Origin: an uncultured Pseudomonadota bacterium
GTDB taxonomy: Bacteria > Desulfobacterota_B > Binatia > UBA9968
Length of the DNA stretch: 9,803 nucleotides
Direction of reading: 5' to 3'
NCBI GenBank assembly: GCA_946478635.1
Contig: CAMLCX010000152.1
Location: forward strand, 1 to 9,803
Positions within the stretch are counted from its first letter, which is position 1. Each line of letters starts with the position of its first letter. Position numbers and translations under genes: made by a program. The notes beneath the pieces are model-generated. The model worked only from the letters and a program-made list of their open reading frames with translations. It had not been told where the DNA came from and ran no database searches. This document shows positions 1 to 6,769 of this stretch, in pieces.

Positions 1-45
1 GTGGGCGTCCACGGATGCTGCCATCCCTACGCCGTCCGTTTTCAT
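1..45 (-). CDS. Probable start of cytochrome c oxidase subunit III (partial)
   Basis: An ATG on the minus strand at 45-43 opens a frame that stays open to the window edge and encodes MKTDGVGMAASVDAH. It begins 15 bases after the ctaD stop codon, on the same strand, with only a weak GGGAAA-like ribosome site before it. The usual order in aa3 oxidase operons is subunit II, subunit I, subunit III, so coxC is expected exactly here. The 15 visible residues carry no diagnostic motif, so the identity rests on position alone. It could also be another small oxidase-operon protein such as a subunit IV, or a chance frame. Confidence 0.45.
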   Translation of the reverse strand, partial: MKTDGVGMAASVDAH

Positions 46-60
46 GTTGGCGTTTCCCGC

Positions 61-1821
61 TCAGTGTGCCCGCGCCGCTGACCCCGCACCGAGATTTTTA
101 TCTTGCGGCAGCCAGTCTTCCTTGACCTCAGGCGAGCTGTACTCGTAGGGTCCGCGATAGACCACAGGCTGCACTTCAAAGTTGCCGTGCGGCGGCGGCG
201 TCGCCGCCGACCACTCGAGGGTGTTGGCCTGCCATGGATTTCTCTCCGCCTTCTTGCCGGCAATCAGGCTCCAAACGAAGTTTCCAAGGAAGATAAATTG
301 CGAAGCGCCCAGCAACAGCGCGCTCACGGTAATGAAAACGTTCCAGTGCTGCATCGGCAACAGAAATTCATATTGCGTCGGATTGTAAATCCGGCGCATG
401 TGTCCGGCCACGCCGAGGAAGTGCATGGGGAAAAAAGCGCCGTTAAAGAAGATATACGTGAGCACAAAATGGATTTTAGCCATGCCTTCATTCATCGTGC
501 GGCCGAACATCTTCGGGAACCAGTAATAAACCGCGGCAAACAAGGCGAAGACGATGCCGGCCACGACGTAATGGAAATGCGCGACGATGTAGTAGGTGTC
601 GTGGATGAAGATATCGACCGGCGTAGAGGCCATGAAAATGCCGCTCAAGCCGCCGATCAAGAAATTCGAGACGAACCCCAAGGCAAAGAGCATCGGCGAG
701 GTCAGCCGAATGTTTCCTCCCCAGAGAGTACCGAGCCAGTTGAAGACTTTGATCGCCGAGGGAACCGCGATGACCATCGTCGTCATCATGAACGCCGTGC
801 CCAACAGCGGATTCATGCCGCTGACAAACATATGATGACCCCAGACGAGCCAAGACAAGAAGGCAATCGCGATCATCGAAAAAGCCATGGCATGATAGCC
901 GAAGATCGGCTTGCGCGAGAATGTCGATAGAATATCGGAGGTCACTCCCATAGCCGGGAGAACGAGAATGTAAACTTCCGGGTGACCGAAGAACCAAAAC
1001 ATATGCTGCCAGAGCAGCGGTTCGCCGCCGCCTTCCGGGAGGAAGAAACTGGTTCCCATGGTTCGGTCAAAGAGCAGCATCGCTAAAGCGGCCGTCAGCA
1101 CCGGCAAAGCGAGCAGCAGCAAGACCGCGGTGATGAACAACGACCATACCGTCAGCGGCATGCGGAAGTAAGACATGCCGGGCGCTCTCATATTGACGAT
1201 CGTTGTAATGTAATTGATCGAGCCCATCAATGAAGAAATACCCAGAACCAAAAGACTGATGATCCAAAGATTCTGACCCCATTCCACCCCGGTATACTGG
1301 GCCCTTGCTGAAAGAGTCGCGTAACTGGTCCAGCCACCGGCTGCCGGACCGCCGGGAACAAGAAAGCTTGAAAGCATGAGGCATGTCGCCACAGCACCCA
1401 CCCAAAATGACAGCATGTTGAGCTTGGGAAACGCCATGTCACGGGTGCCGATCATTAGAGGTATTAAAAAATTGCCGAAGGTCCCGACCATGATCGGCAT
1501 CACGACAAAAAAGATCATGATCGTCGCATGCATTGTAAACAGCGCATTGTAGGTCTGCGGCGGGATAATCCCTCCGCCATGTTCACCAGGGTAGATGTAC
1601 GGCTCAGGAACAATATTGAGCCCGGGCACCGGCGTTTCCGGCCATGCCAACTGCCAACGCACGAGCATGGCGAGCAGACCGCCGACGATAATCATAAGCA
1701 GACCCATGAACAAGAACTGCCGGCCGATCATCTTGTGATCGAGGGAAAATATATAAGTACGGACGAAACCAAGCTGGGCATCGTGCCCATGCGAGGCTTG
1801 CGCCTCCGCTGTATCGCTCAT
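61..1821 (-). CDS. ctaD: Cytochrome c oxidase subunit I (aa3 type, A1 family)
   Basis: This is the catalytic subunit of the heme-copper terminal oxidase, which reduces O2 to water in the cytoplasmic membrane and pumps protons. The 586-residue product has about 12 hydrophobic segments. Heme a ligands are H98 and H417 and the heme a3 ligand is H415. CuB ligands are H280, H329 and H330, with Y284 of HPEVY as the cross-linked tyrosine. The D-channel residues are present (D128, N117, N135 and E282 of HPEVY). The K-channel lysine is K358, in a PSAIK context rather than the common PTGxK. These residues place it in the A1 group. The hydrophilic tail after about residue 525 is typical of bacterial subunit I. 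The start is preceded by GGAGGG at 1831-1836. The gene follows coxB by 55 bases and was surely co-transcribed with it. Confidence 0.98.
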   Translation of the reverse strand: MSDTAEAQASHGHDAQLGFVRTYIFSLDHKMIGRQFLFMGLLMIIVGGLLAMLVRWQLAWPETPVPGLNIVPEPYIYPGEHGGGIIPPQTYNALFTMHATIMIFFVVMPIMVGTFGNFLIPLMIGTRDMAFPKLNMLSFWVGAVATCLMLSSFLVPGGPAAGGWTSYATLSARAQYTGVEWGQNLWIISLLVLGISSLMGSINYITTIVNMRAPGMSYFRMPLTVWSLFITAVLLLLALPVLTAALAMLLFDRTMGTSFFLPEGGGEPLLWQHMFWFFGHPEVYILVLPAMGVTSDILSTFSRKPIFGYHAMAFSMIAIAFLSWLVWGHHMFVSGMNPLLGTAFMMTTMVIAVPSAIKVFNWLGTLWGGNIRLTSPMLFALGFVSNFLIGGLSGIFMASTPVDIFIHDTYYIVAHFHYVVAGIVFALFAAVYYWFPKMFGRTMNEGMAKIHFVLTYIFFNGAFFPMHFLGVAGHMRRIYNPTQYEFLLPMQHWNVFITVSALLLGASQFIFLGNFVWSLIAGKKAERNPWQANTLEWSAATPPPHGNFEVQPVVYRGPYEYSSPEVKEDWLPQDKNLGAGSAARAH

Positions 1822-1876
1822 CGCTCAAAACCCTCCGTTAATCGCTTCGGATGAAATGACAAAGGCAAGAATTAGT

Positions 1877-2542
1877 TTACTGCGCTTTCGCCGCCAGATT
1901 CTCATCCGCCCATTTTTTGTATTCTTCGGGCGTGTGGACATAAAGCCACCCCTTCATGCCGGAGTGACCAAATCCGCAAAGCTCGGCACAGGGCAGCTCA
2001 TACTTTCCGGGTTTTGTCGCCTCGAACCACGCGGGAATCTTGCGTCCCGGAACAACGTCTTGTTTAAAGCGCATGTTGGGGATGAAAAAACTATGAATGA
2101 CGTCGTTGGACGCCAGGGCCAGACGAATCGGTTTGTTCACCGGCACGTGAAGATCGTTATCGAACTTGATGTCGTCGTCGCTGCCCAACTTTCCGTCCGG
2201 ACCGGGGTAACTCACTTCCCAGTTGAACTGCTTGGCCGTTATGCCGACTTCGAAATCGGTGTCCGGCAAATGCCGCTTTATTTTGGCCCAACTCGACGCG
2301 CTCATGAACGCCAGTAAGATTAAAATCACGGCGGGAATGATCGTCCAAATAATCTCCAGGGTGGTGTTGCCGTGGCTATAAGTCGCGCGCCGCCCCGGCT
2401 GTTCCCGATACTTGATCAAGAATACGACCATGAGAACGGTGACCAGAATGAAGGTCGCGGCGGTGATGTAGTAGATAAGATAAAATAGCGAATCTATTTC
2501 GTGACCATAGGTCGACACGTCTTCTGGCAGCCACCTGAGCAT
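1877..2542 (-). CDS. coxB: Cytochrome c oxidase subunit II (CuA subunit)
   Basis: Subunit II accepts electrons from cytochrome c at its CuA centre and passes them to subunit I. The 221-residue protein has two membrane helices (about 18-43 and 66-83) followed by a periplasmic cupredoxin domain. The CuA ligands are all visible: H150, C185, E187, C189, H193 and M196 (the CAELCGFGHSGM motif). W108 in QFNWEV lies in the aromatic patch expected for electron entry. There is no fused cytochrome c domain (no CxxCH), so this is an aa3 rather than a caa3 arrangement. No cleavable signal peptide is obvious before the first helix. An AAAAGGA sequence at 2554-2560 (complement) is a loosely spaced ribosome site. 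It is the first gene of the minus-strand oxidase operon as far as can be seen. Confidence 0.97.
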   Translation of the reverse strand: MLRWLPEDVSTYGHEIDSLFYLIYYITAATFILVTVLMVVFLIKYREQPGRRATYSHGNTTLEIIWTIIPAVILILLAFMSASSWAKIKRHLPDTDFEVGITAKQFNWEVSYPGPDGKLGSDDDIKFDNDLHVPVNKPIRLALASNDVIHSFFIPNMRFKQDVVPGRKIPAWFEATKPGKYELPCAELCGFGHSGMKGWLYVHTPEEYKKWADENLAAKAQ

Positions 2543-2688
2543 CTAACGATCCATCCTTTTTATTCTTGGAAGTGGGGGAAGAAACCTGACCTGTGCTAAC
2601 ACACGGATTATTTCATTTCAAGAGTGATGCCTTTGATTTGCAAAGGATTTCTGCCAGTGTTACGGGAAACAACAGCTGGAAAATCCCC
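2543..2688. promoter_or_regulatory. Divergent intergenic region, with a perfect 6-base palindrome
   Basis: This 146-base spacer separates coxB (leftward) from the DUF4149 gene (rightward) and must hold the start signals of both. No convincing -35/-10 pair was found on either strand. It contains the perfect inverted repeat CCTTTG-ATTTG-CAAAGG at 2630-2646, about 43 bases before the preferred start at 2689, which could be a small operator. If translation really began at the GTG at 2593, much of this stretch would be coding, but the encoded 32 residues look non-descript. Confidence 0.4.
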
Positions 2689-3186
2689 ATGACTATCTGG
2701 TATTCGCTTGGTTTGCTGATTCATCTGATCGCTCTGGCGTTGTGGCTCGGCGGAATCGTGTTTTTCTTGATTGTGTTGGGACCTGCGGTGCACGAATTGG
2801 AGCCGCGAATCGCGATCACCACGCTGAATCAAGGGCGACTTGGTTTAGAGACCGCTTCGTGGATCGCGATCGGCTTGTTGCTGATCACGGGAATATTGAA
2901 CTTGGTCGCGCGTGCTTCCTCGACGGGAGTAGTGGTCAGCGAATCCTACGGAATTCTTTTGGGCGTCAAGCTCTTTGTCTTCGGCGCCATGGTTGTGCAC
3001 CACTGCTTGCAAGTTTTTAAATACGCGCCGGTAATCGCGAGGCTAACTTCGGCGCTGCCGCAAATTGTGCCGTCCTGGCCTGAAGCGTTACTTGCCAATT
3101 GGCGCCGTTGGTTTCTTTTGCTGAAAATTAATGCAGCCCTCGGGCCGATTTCCGTGATGCTCGGCTTGGCTTTGGCGAATCCTTAA
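2689..3186 (+). CDS. DUF4149/CopD-like four-helix membrane protein
   Basis: This is a 165-residue integral membrane protein of unknown function. Four hydrophobic segments lie at about 5-30, 57-75, 88-110 and 143-162. The first carries H12 and the W19-L-G-G signature seen in the DUF4149 and CopD-type families. Further polar residues inside or beside helices are K94, H104-H105 and N148, which could bind heme or metal; that is inference. The ATG at 2689 is chosen because the family's first helix begins immediately after it. A GTG at 2593, preceded by GGGGGAAG, would add 32 hydrophilic residues with no family resemblance. The gene diverges from the oxidase operon and precedes the GT87 gene by 44 bases. 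Proteins of this type often sit near oxidase or copper genes, so a link to the oxidase is possible but not shown. Confidence 0.75.
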   Translation: MTIWYSLGLLIHLIALALWLGGIVFFLIVLGPAVHELEPRIAITTLNQGRLGLETASWIAIGLLLITGILNLVARASSTGVVVSESYGILLGVKLFVFGAMVVHHCLQVFKYAPVIARLTSALPQIVPSWPEALLANWRRWFLLLKINAALGPISVMLGLALANP

Positions 3187-3230
3187 AGTCGAATGCTTGA
3201 ACTCGCTTTCATACATTGTTCGTACACTTC

Positions 3231-4427
3231 ATGCCCGAACAAGGTCATGCGATAAGCGCCGCAGCGAACCGCCGGATTAAGGCCATCATTGTGGGCTTGG
3301 GCTTGTCCGTTGCCATGAGCCTGAGCGGCAACTGGTGGAGCATCTATACTCGCCATACTCCCAGTTGTGTCCACGACAATTGCGTCGCTGACTTTGTCAT
3401 TTTCTATGCCCAACCGTTAATGCTTCGAGAAAACCCGCGAGCGCTCTATGATCTCGACCAACAACTCGCTTTTCAGAAACGGTTCGTAACCACCGATCGA
3501 GTACTCATCTTTCCGTACCCCCCGATTACGGCAGCGCTCCTGCTGCCGCTCACGCTACTGTCTTTTTCCGGCGCATTCCTGGCGATGACGCTCCTCAATG
3601 CCGGTTTGATTTGGGCAACGCTGAGACGACTCACCCGTGAATTGAATTTGACCAGCGATCAAACCCACTGGCTGCGGCTCGCTACGCTATGCAATTTTGG
3701 AATTCAGGCAACGCTCTTCAACGCTCACGGCTCGATCGTTATCCTCTACGTCCTGACTCGTCATGTGCTGGCACAAAAAAATCGCAAGGGAACTGAGAGC
3801 GGCCTCTGGGCCGGAATGCTTTGCTTGAAACTCCAATATGTCGCGCTCCCCCATTTTATTTTATTGCTAAATCGCGCCTGGACCAGTCTGTTCGCCGGTA
3901 TACTCGTCGTCGCTGTCCTGGTCGGCGGAGGGTTTCTGTTACTTGGGGAACACACTCTCATCCAGTATTTGCAAATCATTCGGCGCTACAGCGGATCGGA
4001 ACACGACTGGACCAATCCTCTGAGCGGCATGCATAACCTGAGGGCGCTAGCCGGAGTTTGGCTGCCCGGTCCCTGGAGTGATATCGTCTGGAGCGGCGCA
4101 ATGCTGGCGACATTCCTTGCGGTTGTTTGGATCAACTTGCGCGCGCGCGATTTACCCGCTGGATTTGAAATAAGCTGGATCAGCAACTCGATCGCTCTTT
4201 TGCTCTTGAGTCCTCACCTTTTCACACATGATCTGAGTTTGCTGGTCGTCCCCGTCGCATTGCTTTTCCGACTCTGCGGACCGCATGTTCCAGTCTGGCT
4301 CGGCGCCGGGGTGATCGCCGTCAGCTTGCTGCCCGCCTTGAGTTATCTGCTGCCAACGATCATGGCCGCTGCGCTGGTCATCTTGTTCTTGTTGAGTTTA
4401 CGGTTAGTGAAAGCAAAACACGCATAA
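3231..4427 (+). CDS. GT87 / DUF2029-type polytopic membrane glycosyltransferase-like protein
   Basis: The 398-residue product has about nine or ten hydrophobic segments spread from residue 17 to 391. It carries the hallmarks of the GT87 (DUF2029) family: an acidic residue after the first helix in a DFxxFY motif (D54, Y59), LYD at 72-74, the YPP turn at 96-98 leading into a proline-containing helix, LKLQ at 199-202 where the family usually has KPQ or similar, and SPHLFTHD at 327-334. Known family members include the polyprenyl-phosphate-dependent mannosyltransferases of actinobacteria, which add sugars on the outer face of the membrane. The donor and acceptor here are unknown. The ATG at 3231 is chosen; a TTG at 3216 would add five residues. 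It may be co-transcribed with the gene before it and converges with the binding-protein gene after it. Confidence 0.8.
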   Translation: MPEQGHAISAAANRRIKAIIVGLGLSVAMSLSGNWWSIYTRHTPSCVHDNCVADFVIFYAQPLMLRENPRALYDLDQQLAFQKRFVTTDRVLIFPYPPITAALLLPLTLLSFSGAFLAMTLLNAGLIWATLRRLTRELNLTSDQTHWLRLATLCNFGIQATLFNAHGSIVILYVLTRHVLAQKNRKGTESGLWAGMLCLKLQYVALPHFILLLNRAWTSLFAGILVVAVLVGGGFLLLGEHTLIQYLQIIRRYSGSEHDWTNPLSGMHNLRALAGVWLPGPWSDIVWSGAMLATFLAVVWINLRARDLPAGFEISWISNSIALLLLSPHLFTHDLSLLVVPVALLFRLCGPHVPVWLGAGVIAVSLLPALSYLLPTIMAAALVILFLLSLRLVKAKHA

Positions 4428-4475
4428 ATGGGACCAGCCGGAGCGCCCCGTCTGCCCCGATTTTCACCGTTCCAA

Positions 4476-5453
4476 TCATTTCGGATACAGCCCCTTGATA
4501 AACCCGCTGTCCTCCAGCTGCTTGACGAAGCGCGTGTCCATGAACGTCTCGGGCGCAAAGTTTTTCGCGCGCTGATCGCGCACCGCCACTTGGTCCAAGA
4601 CGAAGCGAATCCCGCCGGCTGTCGGGTAGGGCACCCGTTGAAGCTTCGGCGCGTAGAAATCCACGGTCGCGGCGAGTGTCGCCGGATCTTTGATGCCGGT
4701 ATATTTGCTCGTAATCTTCATCGCCAGATCGCGGTTATTTTTGTAGATCGCGATGGCTTCAGTGTAGGCGCGCACGAAACGCTGCACGGTATCCATGTTG
4801 TCCTTGACGTAGGATTTCTTGACGGCGATGCCGACGAAGGGAAATTCCAGTCCCATGGCCGCAAGGTCGGCGATTTCTTTATAGCCTAGTTTCTTTGCCG
4901 CATCGGTGAACGGATCGGCGAGGGCGCCGGCGGCGATGCGCCCGGAATGAATGCCGCCCATGATGCCCGGATAATCTTCAAGCTGTATCAACGCCACGTC
5001 TTTCTCCGGCTGCAGTCCGGCCTTGCGAATCGCGAAGCGAGCGGAAATATCCGTGTTGGAGCCGTAGCGCGTTACGCCGATCCCTTTGCCTTTCAGGTCT
5101 TCCATGCGCGACACCGTGCCCATGATCACGATCGGAGTGGTATTGAGCGCGACAGCAACGAAAGTGACATCCATTCCCGCCACACCCGCCGCTAACATCG
5201 CGGGGCCGCCCATCTGCGACATCTGAATCTCTCCGGAAACTAAAGTCTGAGCCATGGTCGAGCCGCTGCGAATGTAAGCGACTTCGGCTTTGATGCCGTT
5301 TTTATCGAACAGACCCGCCTCGCGCGCGGTCCAGAGCACGGCATGGGGACCGGAAGTAGCGGCATAACCCGTCATTACCCGCACCGGTGTTTGCGCCGAT
5401 GCCGGGACGATCGTAAACAAAACCAGCAGCAGCGCGATTGCGAATCGAACCAT
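4476..5453 (-). CDS. NMT1/THI5-like ABC transporter substrate-binding protein (first copy)
   Basis: The 325-residue product is a periplasmic binding protein of the SsuA/TauA/ThiY fold, which captures a small organic molecule for an ABC importer. A signal peptide is clear: MVRF, a hydrophobic core, then PASA at 17-20 with likely cleavage before Q21. The hinge-region motif runs from K121 to D135 and includes RYGSNTD. The start at 5453 is preferred because GGAGG lies five bases before it. The longer start at 5507 would put hydrophilic residues ahead of the signal peptide. The protein is clearly paralogous to the divergent neighbour (shared R-Y/F-GSN, GL-P--DVAL-Q, and a C-terminal FVK-L--xGFI). 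The ligand is not predictable, because this group is expanded in many environmental bacteria and nitrate, sulfonate, pyrimidine and aromatic ligands are all known. A good promoter lies at 5491-5520. Confidence 0.9.
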   Translation of the reverse strand: MVRFAIALLLVLFTIVPASAQTPVRVMTGYAATSGPHAVLWTAREAGLFDKNGIKAEVAYIRSGSTMAQTLVSGEIQMSQMGGPAMLAAGVAGMDVTFVAVALNTTPIVIMGTVSRMEDLKGKGIGVTRYGSNTDISARFAIRKAGLQPEKDVALIQLEDYPGIMGGIHSGRIAAGALADPFTDAAKKLGYKEIADLAAMGLEFPFVGIAVKKSYVKDNMDTVQRFVRAYTEAIAIYKNNRDLAMKITSKYTGIKDPATLAATVDFYAPKLQRVPYPTAGGIRFVLDQVAVRDQRAKNFAPETFMDTRFVKQLEDSGFIKGLYPK

Positions 5454-5469
5454 TAGGGCCTCCATGAAC

Positions 5470-5498
5470 TTGATCCAGGGTCGTTTCGGAAGTATAGG
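5470..5498 (+). promoter_or_regulatory. Weaker candidate promoter for the plus-strand binding-protein gene
   Basis: TTGATC (5470-5475) and TATAGG (5493-5498) are 17 bases apart on the plus strand, each with four of six consensus matches. The -10 core overlaps the -10 of the opposite-strand promoter. Transcription would start near 5505, about 60 bases before the ATG at 5564. It could be a chance match driven by the palindromic TATA core. Confidence 0.3.
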
Positions 5499-5520
5499 GG
5501 TAAGCAAGAAATGAGGTCAA
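5491..5520 (-). promoter_or_regulatory. Sigma70-type promoter for the minus-strand binding-protein gene
   Basis: Read on the minus strand, TTGACC (5520-5515) and TATACT (5496-5491) are separated by 18 bases. Each hexamer matches five of six consensus positions. Transcription would begin near 5484, giving a leader of about 30 bases before the ATG at 5453, with GGAGG in place. Consensus strength is judged against the general bacterial pattern; the host's own sigma factor preference is unknown. Confidence 0.6.
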
Positions 5521-5563
5521 CCTACGATCCTTTTTCGCACCGACAAAAACAAAGGAGAATGGC

Positions 5564-6547
5564 ATGAATAGGACATCTCGGGTGTTACGCCTGATTACAG
5601 TGGCCGCCGCGCTTTTCCAAGCAACGGCGTCCTTCGCCGCCAACATGAATGTCGTCTGGACCAGCGAAGTGGGTCAGTTCGCGCCACTCTGGGTGACCAA
5701 GGAAGCGAAGCTCTTTGAGAAATATGGAAACAATGTTCAGCTGATTTTCATCCAGGGCGCCAGCTCTGCGGCGGCCGCGTTATCATCGGGGGATGCCCAA
5801 ATCGGCATGTTCTCGCCGCAAGTCGTCATTTCCACGCCCGCGCTGGATCTCGTCATGTTCGGCCGGCTCGGCAACACAATGGATAATCGCATTTTTGGAC
5901 GGAGAGGAATCAAAAGTATCAAGGAAGTGAAGCGCATCGCGATCAGCCGCTTCGGCAGCAATGCGGATTTTGCCGCCAGGTACTTGTTGCAACGCGAAGG
6001 CCTGCGGCCGGACGTGGATGTAGCGCTGCTGCAAGTCGGCAATCAGTCAAATCGCATCGCCGCCACAGAAACCAACAACGCCGATGCCGCCATGCTCACG
6101 CCGCCCATGACGCTGCAGGCGCGCAAACTCGGCATGCCGCTGCTCATCGATGCCTCCAAGCTCAATATCCCCTATTCAAGTCTGTTTTTTGTGTCCCGGC
6201 GGCCGTATTTGACAAAAAACCGCGCCGACTGGCTCAATTTCACCAAAGCCATGATCGAAGGCGTTCACCTTTATAAATCCAACAAAGAGTTCGCGCTCAA
6301 GGTCTTAGCGAAGTACATGAAGATTCAGGACCGCGAAGTGCTCGAGGAAAATTTTCGCGAATATGATTTCCCGGTGCGGCCCTATCCTTCGAAAGAGTAC
6401 TTCGAGCTGCCCATTCATGAAGTCGGCAAGAAGGATCCCAAAGTCCTGAAAGAAAATCCCGAGCGCTTTGCCGACATGTCCTTCGTCAAGGAACTCGATA
6501 GCAACGGCTTCATCGACAAACTTTCGCAAGAATACAAAGTAAAATGA
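5564..6547 (+). CDS. NMT1/THI5-like ABC transporter substrate-binding protein (second copy)
   Basis: This 327-residue periplasmic binding protein is a divergent paralogue of the gene at 4476-5453. The signal peptide spans about residues 1-26 (positive MNRTSRVLR, a hydrophobic core, then SFAA). The conserved hinge motif is ISRFGSNADF at 127-136, followed by GLRPDVDVALLQ. The C-terminal third (RPYPSKEYFELP, then FVKELDSNGFIDKL) is shared in outline with the sister protein. The start is well supported: AAAGGAG at 5551-5557 stands six bases before the ATG. The two proteins differ strongly in the middle (DYPGIMGG against NQSNRIAA), which suggests different ligands. No permease or ATPase gene follows, so both would rely on transporter subunits encoded elsewhere, or serve as sensors. 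The downstream dehydrogenase is on the same strand, 222 bases away. Confidence 0.9.
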   Translation: MNRTSRVLRLITVAAALFQATASFAANMNVVWTSEVGQFAPLWVTKEAKLFEKYGNNVQLIFIQGASSAAAALSSGDAQIGMFSPQVVISTPALDLVMFGRLGNTMDNRIFGRRGIKSIKEVKRIAISRFGSNADFAARYLLQREGLRPDVDVALLQVGNQSNRIAATETNNADAAMLTPPMTLQARKLGMPLLIDASKLNIPYSSLFFVSRRPYLTKNRADWLNFTKAMIEGVHLYKSNKEFALKVLAKYMKIQDREVLEENFREYDFPVRPYPSKEYFELPIHEVGKKDPKVLKENPERFADMSFVKELDSNGFIDKLSQEYKVK

Positions 6548-6769
6548 CCTCTAACAATTGGAGGGCATTTCATCCTGCGCGAGAGACTGTATGAAAACTA
6601 CGTTCATGGTTCTACGAAGCTCACCACGAACGGGAAGGTTTTCTTAGAATCTAAGCACTTAATCCGTTCGCCCTGAGCGTCGTCGAAGGGCTCCGATAGC
6701 GTTTTCACACGGTCTGGCGAATCGAAGGATCTCATCCATAATGAATGGAACAATTTAAGGAGGGCAACC
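6548..6769. other. 222-base intergenic stretch before the dehydrogenase gene
   Basis: The stretch holds the dispersed repeat pair at 6601-6691, which is annotated separately. Its right end carries CATAAT at 6737-6742, a possible -10 box about 28 bases before the dehydrogenase ATG, but the sequence where a -35 should lie (CTGGCG) is poor. AAGGAGG at 6757-6763 is a strong ribosome site, six bases before the ATG at 6770. I see no rho-independent terminator after the binding-protein gene, so read-through cannot be excluded. Confidence 0.5.
6601..6691. repeat. Degenerate dispersed repeat pair (GTGGTGAGC / CGCCCTGAGC type)
   Basis: Two small imperfect palindromes lie about 40 bases apart. The left one pairs CGTTCATGGT (6601-6610) with ACCACGAACG (6623-6632), with one mismatch. 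The right one pairs GCCCT (6670-6674) with AGGGC (6687-6691) around GAGCGTCGTCGA. On the minus strand they read as PFVVSFVEP and PFDDAQGER. From memory, very similar peptides appear as spurious translations of a repeat dispersed through many proteobacterial and metagenomic genomes. The copies here have diverged from the usual core GAGCCTGTCGAA. They are non-coding and of unknown function. Confidence 0.65.

Noticed and set aside
103..930. Long plus-strand open frame of 275 residues opposite ctaD
   Set aside because: The product is rich in Arg, Glu, His and Asp with no domain pattern, and lies wholly antisense to a certain ctaD gene; it mirrors that gene's codon usage.
2593..2688. GTG-initiated N-terminal extension of the DUF4149 protein
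   Set aside because: The added 32 residues are hydrophilic and unlike the family; the first membrane helix starts directly after the ATG at 2689. A GGGGGAAG before the GTG leaves some doubt.
4428..4889. Plus-strand open frame of 153 residues after the GT87 gene
   Set aside because: It lies almost entirely opposite the binding-protein gene at 4476-5453, has no ribosome site, and has no recognisable domain.
5454..5507. Longer start of the minus-strand binding protein at 5507
   Set aside because: It would bury the signal peptide 18 residues inside; the ATG at 5453 has GGAGG at ideal spacing, and the -10 box at 5491-5496 would lie within the longer coding sequence.
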